A DNA stretch of 64,000 bases. Origin: Bryobacterales bacterium F-183. Its GTDB lineage: Bacteria > Acidobacteriota > Terriglobia > Bryobacterales > Bryobacteraceae. The notes beneath the pieces are model-generated. The model searched no databases. It had not been told where the DNA came from and worked only from the letters and a program-made list of their open reading frames with translations. This document shows positions 33,452 to 42,127 of this stretch, in pieces. The first letter of the stretch is position 1. Each line of letters begins with the position of its first letter. The stretch covers positions 4,092,001 to 4,156,000 of the forward strand of contig AP025252.1 in NCBI GenBank assembly GCA_016865505.2, read 5' to 3'. The position numbers and the translations under genes are program-made.

Positions 33452-34738
33452 ATGGGCGGCCACCCCAAAGGACTCTCGACTCTCTTCTTTACGGAGATGT
33501 GGGAGCGCTTCAGCTACTACGGTACGCGGGCGTTTCTAATGCTCTACATGACCGCTGCCGTCAGTTCCGGTGGCCTTGGTTTTGACACAGCAAAAGCTGC
33601 GACGATCTACGGTGCGTACACCAGTTCCGCCTACTTCGCGACCCTTCCCGGAGGCTGGATCGCCGACAATATGCTTGGTGCCCGCCGATCTGTACTCATC
33701 GGCGGCATTCTCATCTCCCTAGGCAACCTGCTGCTGTTCATCGGGTCCATGCCGCTGTTTTACGCCGGCCTCGGGACGGTTGTGATCGGGACCGGACTCC
33801 TGAAGTCCAACGCGGCGGCGATCGTCGGCGAGTTATACGGCAAGAACGACCCGCGCCGGGATTCTGGCTTTTCCATCTTTTACATGGGCATCAACTTCGG
33901 TGCCTTCATCTCACCACTCATCTGCGGATGGATCGCCCAGCGAGTCAACTTTCGCCTGGCGTTCCTGTTTGCGGTCATCGGCATGACCTGCGGCGTTGCC
34001 CAGTTCGTACTCGGTACGCACCGCCTGGAAGGCGCAGGCGAGTTGAAGCCTCGCCGCAAAGAAGTGGAGAAGGTTGAGACCCAGCCGGGCGATTCGAGTG
34101 AATGGGCCAAGCTATCTGCAATCGGTTTCCTGTTCTGTTTCTCGGCCATCTTCTGGGGTGCGTTTGAACAGGCCGGGTCGAGCCTCAATCTCTTCGCCCG
34201 TGACATGACGGCGAACACCATCTTCGGTTGGGAATATCCTTCCAGTTGGCTACAAGCCCTGAATGCCGTTTTCATCGTCAGTTTTGCACCGGTTTTCTCC
34301 TGGATGTGGATGCGTATGGGGGATCGCCAGCCATCGAGTCCAGCTAAGTTTGCATACGGGTTATTGTTGGCCGGAGCCGGCTTTCTGGTCGTCGCGTACG
34401 CGACCTCGATTGCTGGAGGTGGCAAAGTCAGTCCTCTGTGGCTGGTCCTGGTTTATTTGCTGCACACGTTTGGCGAACTGTCGCTGGGTCCAGTGGGTCT
34501 CTCAGCCTTCTCGGCGCTGGCTCCGGTGCGCGTCGCTGCGCTGATGATGGGCGTCTACTACCTTTCGATCTCTGCGGGAAATCTGTTGGCCGGGCTTGCG
34601 GCGAGGAGTTTTGACGCGTCGAACCCCGAAGCGGTGGTCAATCTGTTCGGGATGGTTGCTGCAGTCTGTGTCGTGTCGGGTCTGGTTCTTTTCGCCATCA
34701 CCCCGTTCCTCAAAAAACTTATGGGAGGTGTTCGATGA
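33452..34738 (+). CDS. POT/PTR-family proton-dependent oligopeptide transporter
   Basis: Inner-membrane major-facilitator protein of 428 aa importing di- and tripeptides with protons. The family signature is clear: LFFTEMWERFSYYGTRAFLMLYM (the ExxERFxYYG proton/peptide motif in TM1), GGWIADNMLGARRSVLIGGI, and the PTR2 motif GFSIFYMGINFGAFISPLICGW. About twelve hydrophobic helices. The length is slightly below the usual 450-500 aa, the shortening lying in the central loop. The ATGA overlap with the M24 peptidase downstream suggests coupled import and cleavage of peptides. Confidence 0.94.
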   Translation: MGGHPKGLSTLFFTEMWERFSYYGTRAFLMLYMTAAVSSGGLGFDTAKAATIYGAYTSSAYFATLPGGWIADNMLGARRSVLIGGILISLGNLLLFIGSMPLFYAGLGTVVIGTGLLKSNAAAIVGELYGKNDPRRDSGFSIFYMGINFGAFISPLICGWIAQRVNFRLAFLFAVIGMTCGVAQFVLGTHRLEGAGELKPRRKEVEKVETQPGDSSEWAKLSAIGFLFCFSAIFWGAFEQAGSSLNLFARDMTANTIFGWEYPSSWLQALNAVFIVSFAPVFSWMWMRMGDRQPSSPAKFAYGLLLAGAGFLVVAYATSIAGGGKVSPLWLVLVYLLHTFGELSLGPVGLSAFSALAPVRVAALMMGVYYLSISAGNLLAGLAARSFDASNPEAVVNLFGMVAAVCVVSGLVLFAITPFLKKLMGGVR

Positions 34739-35913
34739 TGAACCTATCCGCAATCCAAGATGCGATTCGCCAGGAAGGCGTAGACGGCTGGTTGTTCTTC
34801 GACCACCATGTTCGCGACCCATTGGCATACCGGGTTCTGGGTTTGCCATTGAACATGCACGTCACCCGGCGCTGGTACTACTTCATTCCGGCGCAAGGCG
34901 AGCCTGGCAAGATGGTGCATCGAATTGAGGCTGGACATCTCGATAGCCTGCCCGGTTCGAAGTTCGTCTACTCCAGTTGGGACACGCAGCGCGACGGCCT
35001 GCAGAAGCTACTGAGTGGCTCCAGACGGATCGCCATGCAGTACTCACCGCTTTGCGCGATCCCCTACGTCGCCATGGTGGACGCTGGGACGATAGAACTG
35101 GTTCGTGTGGCTGGCGTGGAAGAGATTCATAGCTCCGCCGACCTCATCCAAATGTTTGAGGCACGCTGGACTGCTGAGCAGTATGAAATGCACGTCCAGG
35201 CCGGTACCTTGGTGGACCGCATCCGCCGCGAGGCCTTTGAGTGGATAGGAACCCGCCACCGTGCGCAAAGTACGGTTACCGAGTTCGGCGTACAGCAGTT
35301 CATCATGGAACGCTTCAGCGAGGCAAGTCTCGAGACGGACCACCCGCCAATCGTCGCGGTGAATGCCAATGCGTCCGATCCGCACTACGCTCCTTCCGCG
35401 GAAGCCCAGGTAGAGATTCGCCCAGGCGATTCTGTATTGATTGACCTTTGGGCAAAGCTGATCAAGCCGCAGGCGGTGTTCTACGACATCACCTGGATGG
35501 GCTACTGCGGCGTCACACCGCCGGACCGTCTGGTGAATGTTTTCGCCGTGGGCATGGAGGCGCGCGACGCGGCCGTGACTTTGGTGGCAAAAGCCGCTGA
35601 GGAGGGCCGGGGTTTGCAGGGCTTTGAAGTAGACGATGCCTGCCGGGGCGTCATCAAGGCACACGGGTACGGCGAGTACTTCGTGCATCGCACCGGACAT
35701 TCGATTGGCACCGACGTGCATGGGTCTGGCGCTAATATGGACAACCTGGAAACGCACGACGTTCGACGAATCATTCCAGGAACTTGCTTCTCGGTGGAAC
35801 CTGGTATTTATCTCGCTGAGTTCGGCGTTCGTACGGAAGTGAATGTGTACGTCGGCGAGCACCGCGCTGGTGTCACCGGTGAGGTGCAACGTAAGCTGGT
35901 AGAAGTCGTCTAG
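34735..35913 (+). CDS. M24-family Xaa-Pro peptidase
   Basis: Cytoplasmic creatinase/prolidase-type metallopeptidase, 392 aa. Metal ligands: Asp in VLIDLWAKL and in YDITWMGYCG, His in HRTGHSIGTDVHG, Glu in FSVEPGIYLAE and Glu in VRTEVNVYV. The N-terminal creatinase domain begins with EGVDGWLFFDHHVRD. ATG 34735 overlaps the transporter stop, and a strong GGGAGGTG lies just upstream. Together with the POT transporter it likely degrades imported proline-containing peptides. A second, distinct M24 peptidase is at the left edge of the window. Confidence 0.93.
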   Translation: MMNLSAIQDAIRQEGVDGWLFFDHHVRDPLAYRVLGLPLNMHVTRRWYYFIPAQGEPGKMVHRIEAGHLDSLPGSKFVYSSWDTQRDGLQKLLSGSRRIAMQYSPLCAIPYVAMVDAGTIELVRVAGVEEIHSSADLIQMFEARWTAEQYEMHVQAGTLVDRIRREAFEWIGTRHRAQSTVTEFGVQQFIMERFSEASLETDHPPIVAVNANASDPHYAPSAEAQVEIRPGDSVLIDLWAKLIKPQAVFYDITWMGYCGVTPPDRLVNVFAVGMEARDAAVTLVAKAAEEGRGLQGFEVDDACRGVIKAHGYGEYFVHRTGHSIGTDVHGSGANMDNLETHDVRRIIPGTCFSVEPGIYLAEFGVRTEVNVYVGEHRAGVTGEVQRKLVEVV

Positions 35914-35918
35914 ACATC

Positions 35919-37502
35919 ATGCGTTCGCTTTCGCTCTCAGTGGCCGCGCTGCTGCTGCCACTCTGTCTGTCTGCCGCAAATCCTGCCATCGACGGAAATC
36001 GCTTCACATTTTTGGGTATGGACGGGGGCGCGATGCTGGAATTCACCAGTGGCACGTCGTTCCGCCTCGTCCGTTGGTGGGGACCCGCACAGCCTGTGCT
36101 TGGCGACCCTGTCTATCGCGACCGCGTTTGGACCAAGTCTGACGATCGCGTCGCGATACTCGCAATCGATACCCGTTACTTACAGGTGGAAATCGCAAAG
36201 GACGACTACCGCCTCTCTGTTCGCCAGGCTGGCGCGACAAAAACGCTTTGGGCGGAACGAAGGGGTCCGGTACGTCAGGGGACGGGCTATGTACTCGACT
36301 CGAACTTTAATACAACCACTGAAAAACTGTACGGCTTTGGTGCGCCGGTACGCCAAGGTGCCGTCGATCAGAATGGCCAGAAGTTCACCGTGGACCGGCC
36401 ATCCTTTTACTTCTCGAGTGGTGGTTATGGCAGATTTCTGTCGCGCGCTGGAGGCAGCTACGAAGTTGACGCCGGCCAGTCCGAGCCAGGCCGCCTTCGT
36501 GTCACCGCAAAGAACCTGGCGGTCGCCGAACAGTACTTCTACTTCGGACCATCCCCCAAAGAGATCTTTGAACAGCATGCCACCGCTACACAGTCGCAGG
36601 TTTATCACAAGGATTCGATTCTAGACCTGATCGATGAAGCATCGCTAAAGCCCGACATGATTCCGATCCCGGTCACGGAGGCGAATTTTTGCGATTTGTC
36701 GAAATTCGTGAACGCCTCCAGCGCTTCAGGCGCGGTCTACCAGGCGGTGGATCTTTCGAAAGTGGGCAAGCACCAGGATGTCTTCCGCATGTTCCCGATT
36801 CTTTACCGCTCGGATCCGTCGAAAGCGTCGGCTGAGATCGAGATACGGCGAAAAGCATGGCTGCCGTATCTCCGCACTTACCTTCGTGAAGCCTATGATC
36901 GCGGCCTGCCGACCCTTCGGCCGCTGATGATGCAGTTCCCGCGCGACGCTGGCATGGAACGCCGTTCGGATGTGTTTATGTTGGGTGACGAAATGCTCAT
37001 AGCGCCCGGATGTGACGTGAAGACAATTGAGCTTCCGCGTGGCCGCTGGACTGACCTCAGGACGAACAAAGAGTACCCTGGCCGCACCGCGGTGGCCAAC
37101 GATGTTCCGGGCTTACCTGTGTTCGTCAAGATGGGCTCGATTCTGCCACTCGTGGGTCAGCGCAAGGATGTTGGCCTGGAACTGCACTATTACCCCAAGA
37201 TCGGTGCTGAGTTCTTTTTGATCGAGCCGGAACTGGGTGAGTATTCGCAGTTTCACGCATCACCGGTTGGTGACATCCTGCGCGTGGAGGCTGAGAGTAA
37301 AGTCTCTCGCCGCTGCGAGTGGATCTTGCATCATGTGGACAAGCCAACTACCGTGCAAGAGGGGGAAAGCAAGTTTAAGGAAGTGAACGGGCGGGGAGCG
37401 TTGCAGCCCGGGCTCTGGTTTTACGATTCTTCCCAGCGATCGTTACACGTGATGATCGATGCCAAGGCAGGGGAAGACCACATCGTTAACGCACTCTACT
37501 AG
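35919..37502 (+). CDS. Exported GH31-like protein lacking the catalytic barrel
   Basis: 527 aa with a signal peptide (MRSLSLSVAALLLPLCLSAA). The N-terminal part is a GH31-type beta-sandwich: YLQVEIAKDDYRLSV, GTGYVLDSNFNTTTEKLYGFG, and YFYFGPSPKEIFEQHA, the entry to the barrel. After that it moves within about 90 residues to the end of a GH31 barrel and C-terminal domains: WLPYLRTYLREAYDRGLPTLRPLMMQFP, FMLGDEMLIAPG, VKTIELPRGRWTDL, GLPVFVKMGSILPL. The stretch holding the catalytic Asp nucleophile and acid/base in GH31 enzymes (about 250 residues) is missing, with the reading frame intact. It is probably not a functional alpha-glucosidase; it could be a binding protein or a reduced gene. Confidence 0.8.
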   Translation: MRSLSLSVAALLLPLCLSAANPAIDGNRFTFLGMDGGAMLEFTSGTSFRLVRWWGPAQPVLGDPVYRDRVWTKSDDRVAILAIDTRYLQVEIAKDDYRLSVRQAGATKTLWAERRGPVRQGTGYVLDSNFNTTTEKLYGFGAPVRQGAVDQNGQKFTVDRPSFYFSSGGYGRFLSRAGGSYEVDAGQSEPGRLRVTAKNLAVAEQYFYFGPSPKEIFEQHATATQSQVYHKDSILDLIDEASLKPDMIPIPVTEANFCDLSKFVNASSASGAVYQAVDLSKVGKHQDVFRMFPILYRSDPSKASAEIEIRRKAWLPYLRTYLREAYDRGLPTLRPLMMQFPRDAGMERRSDVFMLGDEMLIAPGCDVKTIELPRGRWTDLRTNKEYPGRTAVANDVPGLPVFVKMGSILPLVGQRKDVGLELHYYPKIGAEFFLIEPELGEYSQFHASPVGDILRVEAESKVSRRCEWILHHVDKPTTVQEGESKFKEVNGRGALQPGLWFYDSSQRSLHVMIDAKAGEDHIVNALY

Positions 37503-38179
37503 CTCACCAACCTGGAATCAATACCACGTGTGAGTGCGTGGCAAGCGCGATCCAGATGAACACGTACCGCGCGTACAGCTCGTTCTGCGTGTCTTGCTTC
37601 CAAAGCATCCACGATCTCGTCGTGCTCCAAACGTTCGTCGCGGAGGCGATCCCTCCATTCCGCATCTTCTGCATGGACACGAGCAATCTGAATGTGTGCG
37701 TTCAGACGGTTGTAGGCTTCCAGTAGTCTGGCGTTCCGGCTCGCCACAACCATCACCATATGCAACTCAGCATTGTCGCGCTCATGTTGTTGCCGATCGG
37801 CCACTGTCCGAACAGGGCGTGCCAATGCTCGAAGACACTGCCGCATGTCGTCGATCTGTTGAGTCGAAATCATGGCGCAAGCCAATTCCGCAGCCAACAC
37901 CTCAAGCGCCGATCGTATCTGGAAGGTCTCGACGACGTCATCCGTTGTGATCGTCGCGACAAAGGTCCCGCTACGCGGCCGTACGTCAATCAAACCTTCC
38001 GCCGCCAGAAGCTGGACAGCATTACGAACTGGGGTGAGGCTTACACGCAGTTGGTCAGCTAGTTCTGCAATGTTCAGACGTTCGCCCTGCCGCAGCGTGT
38101 TGGTGAGGATTGCCTGCCGCAGTGCAGCATGTACAGCTTCGTTCGCCCGTTCCCTGGTGATGGGGCTAAGCTTCGTCAT
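37499..38179 (-). CDS. GntR-family regulator, FadR subfamily (FCD domain)
   Basis: About 226-aa transcription factor. Winged helix: ANEAVHAALRQAILTNTLRQGERLNIAELADQLRVSLTPVRNAVQLLAAEGLIDVRPRSGTFV region, typical of FadR/GntR. The C-terminal all-helical FCD effector domain has IRSALEVLAAELACAM, DNAELHMVMV and RLRDERLEHDEIVDALEARHAERAVRAVRVHLDRA with metal-binding Asp/His residues. Effectors are often acyl-CoA or organic acids. ATG 38179 is preferred by family length; ATG 38239 gives 20 more residues. Its stop overlaps the GH31-like stop through a shared CTAG. Divergent from the LytTR regulator. Confidence 0.9.
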   Translation of the reverse strand: MTKLSPITRERANEAVHAALRQAILTNTLRQGERLNIAELADQLRVSLTPVRNAVQLLAAEGLIDVRPRSGTFVATITTDDVVETFQIRSALEVLAAELACAMISTQQIDDMRQCLRALARPVRTVADRQQHERDNAELHMVMVVASRNARLLEAYNRLNAHIQIARVHAEDAEWRDRLRDERLEHDEIVDALEARHAERAVRAVRVHLDRACHALTRGIDSRLVS

Positions 38180-38320
38180 GGAACCCGCATCATATACGAA
38201 ATTTCGCTGCCCGTACAGCGGTTCCGTTTGTGGTCGCATAACGTCCGTTGGCGACTGTGAATAGCCCGTCTAGCGCCGATTGGTATCGTGTAAAGATTGA
38301 CTCGCGTTACCAGTGAAGAT

Positions 38321-39085
38321 GTGAAGCCGCTGCAGCCTTTGCGAACTCTAGTGGTGGACGATGAACCCGTTGCGCGTTCGATCCTGCGCGAAGAGCTGGA
38401 AGTGAATCCAGCCGTCGAGTGGATTGGCGAGGCAGTTGACGGTCCGTCTGCCCTTGCGCGCATTGAAGAACTACAGCCAGATCTGGTCTTCCTTGATTTG
38501 CAGATGCCCGGTATGACCGGTTTCGACGTGATGCATGCACTGCAGGGCGGCGAGGTTCTGCCGGTAATCGTGGTCGTCACCGCCTACGACAAACACGCCG
38601 TGGAGGCGCTCGACGCAGGGGCGGTTGACTATCTGCTCAAGCCAGTTGCCGAAGATCGTCTTCGTCGTGCAATTGATCGTGCCCTGACGTTACGTGGAAA
38701 GCCCGCGCAGGTCGCCGCCAGTATCGCGCAAGCGGCAAACGCGGGTTCCCAGGTGCGCAGTCGCAAGGTGGTGGGCAGGTTGCAGCAGGAATACTTCTTG
38801 CTCGACCTCACGGACATCCTCGCATTCCAGGCGGAGGGCGAGATTGTTTGGATCATCACAGCCAAGAACCGCTATTACGCCACACAATCGCTACGCGCCA
38901 TTCAAGAGAAACTGCCGGACGATCAGTTCCAGCGAGTCCACCGGAACGCCATCGTGAATCTGAACCACATCCGCAAGATGTCCGTCCTTACCAGCCAGCG
39001 GTGGCTCGTTACCTTGTCCAACGGTATGGAACTGATTGTTTCTAAGCGACTGGCCAAGAACGTTCGAACCGTCCTAGATTGGTAG
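38321..39085 (+). CDS. LytTR-family response regulator
   Basis: About 254-aa response regulator. Receiver domain: LVVDDEPVAR (acidic pair), phospho-acceptor Asp in LVFLDLQMPGMTG, TAYDKHAVEAL (Thr switch) and Lys in YLLKPVAEDRL. The C-terminal LytTR DNA-binding domain includes ILAFQAEGEIVWIITAKNRYY, FQRVHRNAIVNLNHIRKM and LSNGMELIVSKR. Starts without ATG: GTG 38321 (chosen, just before the first beta strand) or TTG 38297. No partner histidine kinase of the LytS/YpdA type is encoded nearby, so it is an orphan in this window. Its end overlaps the DUF7079 gene tail to tail by 12 nt. Confidence 0.9.
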   Translation: MKPLQPLRTLVVDDEPVARSILREELEVNPAVEWIGEAVDGPSALARIEELQPDLVFLDLQMPGMTGFDVMHALQGGEVLPVIVVVTAYDKHAVEALDAGAVDYLLKPVAEDRLRRAIDRALTLRGKPAQVAASIAQAANAGSQVRSRKVVGRLQQEYFLLDLTDILAFQAEGEIVWIITAKNRYYATQSLRAIQEKLPDDQFQRVHRNAIVNLNHIRKMSVLTSQRWLVTLSNGMELIVSKRLAKNVRTVLDW

Positions 39086-39631
39086 CTGCTTCCACATCTC
39101 CTCGATCTCCCGCTCAGACGGGTAAGTGCCTGGTGAGGTCTCGTGCAGTTTCCGGCAGATGGGAAGCAACAACGGCTTTAGCTCCCCTTCGTAAACGCCT
39201 GCCAATTGCCGACGTGCACACTTTCCTGTTTGTGGCTGACTGAACTTACTCAAGAACAGCGGTACGAGGCATTCCAAGGCTGTCAGGTAGGACGGATCCT
39301 CACGGACCCGCAAGATCCACGTCGCTAGAATCCGCCAGTCCTCGTCGACGTTCGCAAAGTTCGGTAGCCATCGCTTTTTGCCCCGTCTTGGTGACACCTG
39401 CGCGATCACCCAGTCCTCCGGGAAGAATGCCCATTCACCCGCGACCTGCAGTAGATTGTGTTGCAAGGCCGGTGTGACTTCATCATCCAGGATCCGCTTG
39501 AGTTCCTCGATTGAGTAGGGAGAAGCTGCCAGCACGCGTACGATACCGACGTAATGGAGGCGTACGTCGGTATCGAGAAATAAGTCCGCCAGCGCGACCC
39601 AAACGGCATGCCGGTGGTCGTCGTTGGACAT
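39074..39631 (-). CDS. DUF7079-like protein
   Basis: 185-aa protein of unknown function. The pattern VALADLFLDTDV, VLAASPYSIEELKRILDDEVTPALQHNLLQVAGEWAFFPEDWV is that of DUF7079, a small helical domain known mainly from Gram-negative genomes. The C-terminal part is polar. I start at ATG 39631 (MSNDDHRH), which shares one base with the larB stop (TGATG), rather than at 39712 inside larB. Translational coupling to larB may be accidental or may indicate joint function. No catalytic motif is visible. Confidence 0.72.
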   Translation of the reverse strand: MSNDDHRHAVWVALADLFLDTDVRLHYVGIVRVLAASPYSIEELKRILDDEVTPALQHNLLQVAGEWAFFPEDWVIAQVSPRRGKKRWLPNFANVDEDWRILATWILRVREDPSYLTALECLVPLFLSKFSQPQTGKCARRQLAGVYEGELKPLLLPICRKLHETSPGTYPSEREIEEMWKQLPI

Positions 39632-40377
39632 CACAGACGATTGATTAGACTGGCCGAATAACCTGCGCCAAAGCCATTGTCGATATTCACCACCGTGACA
39701 TTGGAAGCGCAACTGTTTAGCATGCCAAGCAGCGCGGCAAGCCCGTTGAAGGACGCGCCGTAGCCAATGCTAGTGGGTACAGCGATGACCGGGCAAGACA
39801 CCAGGCCGCCAACTGCAGACGGTAAAGCGCCTTCCATGCCAGCACAAACGACAATCACTCGTGCCTGCATGAGACGCTCACGGTTGTTCATCAAGCGGTG
39901 AATGCCGGCCACGCCGATGTCATGAATCTCATCTACGTCGTTGCCCATGATCTCGGCGGTGACGCGAGCCTCTTCTGCAACGGGAATATCGGTGGTGCCT
40001 GCACACACCACAGCCATCTTGCCCTTGCCGCGAACCGTGCGGTCGCGCCAGACACGCATGGCGCCGGACGCCGGGAAATACTCAATTCCCTCAATCGCGG
40101 CTTGAATCTCCGCAGCATCTTCCTTCGCCACACGGGTGACCAAAAGATTCTGCGATCGCTCGAGCAACGCCTTGCCGATGCCGATGATCTGCGCAGCGGT
40201 CTTGCCCTTCCCAAAGATCACTTCGGGAATGCCATGTCGAATGGCTCGATGATGGTCCACCTTTGCGAAGCCCAGATCTTCAAAGGGCAGGTGGCGCATG
40301 CGTTCCAGGGCGGCGTCAATTGACACGCTGCCGCCGCGTACTTCTTCGAGTAGTGCCTTGAGACGGTCTTGGTCCAT
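39631..40377 (-). CDS. larB: Nickel pincer cofactor biosynthesis protein LarB
   Basis: 248-aa AIR-carboxylase-related enzyme. LarB carboxylates and hydrolyses nicotinic acid adenine dinucleotide in the first step of nickel-pincer-nucleotide synthesis. Features: N-terminal [24 protein letters not shown] (typical LarB region), core [61 protein letters not shown] and the terminal [12 protein letters not shown]. It is not PurE, which is about 165 aa and lacks the N-terminal segment. larC, larE and larA are not in the window, so the rest of the pathway must be elsewhere. Confidence 0.93.
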   Translation of the reverse strand: MDQDRLKALLEEVRGGSVSIDAALERMRHLPFEDLGFAKVDHHRAIRHGIPEVIFGKGKTAAQIIGIGKALLERSQNLLVTRVAKEDAAEIQAAIEGIEYFPASGAMRVWRDRTVRGKGKMAVVCAGTTDIPVAEEARVTAEIMGNDVDEIHDIGVAGIHRLMNNRERLMQARVIVVCAGMEGALPSAVGGLVSCPVIAVPTSIGYGASFNGLAALLGMLNSCASNVTVVNIDNGFGAGYSASLINRL

Positions 40378-40396
40378 AGGTTGGTAGAGTGCTGGT

Positions 40397-41281
40397 TTAG
40401 AGACTTAGTTCCAAAAAAACGCTATCTTCCACAGGGTTCGCGCGATATGGATCAATGCGCTGAAACCCGAGGGATTCGTAAAGTCGAAGGGCCCTATCCA
40501 TAAAGGGAAGGGAGTCGAGCCGCATGCGCGTGTAGCCAAGGCGGCGGGCTTCGTCAATCACGGCTCGAGCGAGCGCTTCGCCCAGTCCAGTACCACGATA
40601 GTCCGGCCGTACGTACAGCCGCTTCATTTCGCAAATCGCATCTTGCAGATGATGCTTCCACGCCCGGCAGGCGACCATCCCTGCGGGCTTTCCCTCAATG
40701 GTCGCTAGGAGAAGGCAACCCTGGCCGAGCATCAAGTTATACTCACCAGGCAAGTTTGCGACCTCGCGCTCAAAATCCTGGAAGCAAAGGTCAATCCCGA
40801 GGGACTTCTCATACTCCAGAAGCAGCTCTCGTATCGTTGGGATCAGCGCCGCTTCATGCGCATGCTGGATCCGGCCGCCGCCGGTTGTCAAAAGATCCGC
40901 AAGCCGGGCCGGAGGCTTCTTGAGCCACTGCATCCGATGGCGCAGTTCCTCGTAGCAATTACCGCAAACCCAATCGTACTGCGTGTAGGTACAGTAGCCC
41001 TCGTCGAGCATGTCCGCTCCGCCGGACTCGCTGAACTTGGCCCAACAGGCAATGCAATGCTCAATCTCGGACCCATGAGCGGACCGGAAGTGACTGCGCA
41101 GCAGCGTACAGCCTCGCAGCGAACGCGCATTGTTGATTCGCCAGTCGTCCTCGCTGACATCGTCGGCGGGGGACGGCGCTTCGGAAACTTCGGAACTGAC
41201 AGCAGCGGAGATTGGTTCGGCAGGGTCCGATTCGGCGGGAAACAGATCGAGCGTTTGCTGCTGCAATTCGCGTTCTTCCAA
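40397..41281 (-). CDS. Cys-rich zinc-binding domain fused to a GNAT acetyltransferase
   Basis: 294 aa. Residues 1-50 are acidic and disordered. Residues about 50-115 hold two cysteine pairs, HCIACWAKF and [10 protein letters not shown], suggesting a zinc site. The C-terminal 160 residues are a GNAT N-acetyltransferase: [45 protein letters not shown] (motif A with the acetyl-CoA loop RGTGLG), and [16 protein letters not shown] (motif B). The start is TTG at 41281, backed by AGGA about eight nt upstream. The zinc part could recognise a protein or nucleic-acid target. Divergent from mazG. Confidence 0.83.
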   Translation of the reverse strand: MEERELQQQTLDLFPAESDPAEPISAAVSSEVSEAPSPADDVSEDDWRINNARSLRGCTLLRSHFRSAHGSEIEHCIACWAKFSESGGADMLDEGYCTYTQYDWVCGNCYEELRHRMQWLKKPPARLADLLTTGGGRIQHAHEAALIPTIRELLLEYEKSLGIDLCFQDFEREVANLPGEYNLMLGQGCLLLATIEGKPAGMVACRAWKHHLQDAICEMKRLYVRPDYRGTGLGEALARAVIDEARRLGYTRMRLDSLPFMDRALRLYESLGFQRIDPYRANPVEDSVFLELSL

Positions 41282-41335
41282 ACATCTATCCTACCGTCAT
41301 TTGCATGCTACGCTGAGGGTTACCCCGAACAAAGT

Positions 41336-42127
41336 ATGAGCGAATCTGGAAGTCCCGGAGCGGAATTTTCCCGTCTCGTGGAGATCATGGCCCGGCTCCG
41401 CGCCCCGGGCGGATGTCCGTGGGACCGGGAGCAGACTTTCGATTCCATCAAGAAGCATACACTCGAAGAGACCTACGAGGTTCTGGACGCGATCGACGCG
41501 CGGGACTGGAAGGGCCTCGAGGAAGAACTGGGTGATTACGTCCTGCAGGCGGTTTTCTATGCGCAAATGGCAACCGAAGCGGGCTACTTCGACATCGCTG
41601 CGTCGCTCCGTTCGATCAATGACAAGCTGATCCGGCGCCACCCCCACATCTTCAGTGATGGTGATGCCAAAACTGCAGATGAGGTTCTCAAGAAATGGGA
41701 CGAGATCAAGGCGACGGAGAAGGGAACAGCCGGAAAAACAGCTCTGCTCGATGGCGTGTCGCGTGCACAGCCTGCCCTTAGCGAAGCCTCACAAATCGCT
41801 CGGAAAGCGGCTGGAGTAGGCTTCGATTGGGATCGAATCGAGCAAGTCTATGACAAGCTGGACGAGGAAGTTGCCGAGTTGAAGTCGGCCAAAACAGAGG
41901 CCGAACATGAAGACGAACTCGGTGACCTTTTGTTTGTCGCCGTGAACCTCGCCCGCTTTCTCAAGGTGGACCCGGAGCAGGCGCTGCGCAAAGCCAACGC
42001 GAAGTTCCGTCGTCGCTTTGGGTTTGTCGAAGAACAATTGCAGGGTGCGGGCAAGTCTTGGAAAGATTCCAATATCGAAGAGATGGAGTCGTTTTGGCAG
42101 ATGGCCAAGAAGGCGGGTAGTCGCTGA
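41336..42127 (+). CDS. mazG: Nucleoside triphosphate pyrophosphohydrolase MazG
   Basis: All-alpha NTP pyrophosphohydrolase that hydrolyses (d)NTPs to NMP and PPi, removing non-canonical or damaged nucleotides; 263 aa. Two MazG repeats are visible. The first has LRAPGGCPWDREQTFDSIKKHTLEETYEVLDAI and EELGDYVLQAVFYAQ, giving the EExxE-x-ExxD magnesium site. The second has KLDEEVAELKSA, HEDELGDLLFVAVNLAR. ATG 41336 fits the family; longer upstream frames are shadows of the GNAT fusion gene. Its TGA shares a base with the next ATG (TGATG). Confidence 0.96.
   Translation: MSESGSPGAEFSRLVEIMARLRAPGGCPWDREQTFDSIKKHTLEETYEVLDAIDARDWKGLEEELGDYVLQAVFYAQMATEAGYFDIAASLRSINDKLIRRHPHIFSDGDAKTADEVLKKWDEIKATEKGTAGKTALLDGVSRAQPALSEASQIARKAAGVGFDWDRIEQVYDKLDEEVAELKSAKTEAEHEDELGDLLFVAVNLARFLKVDPEQALRKANAKFRRRFGFVEEQLQGAGKSWKDSNIEEMESFWQMAKKAGSR

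Noticed and set aside
39631-40377. Possible PurE (AIR carboxylase)
   Set aside because: The PurE-like core carries the longer N-terminal segment and the GFGAGYSA end typical of LarB, and no purine gene is adjacent.
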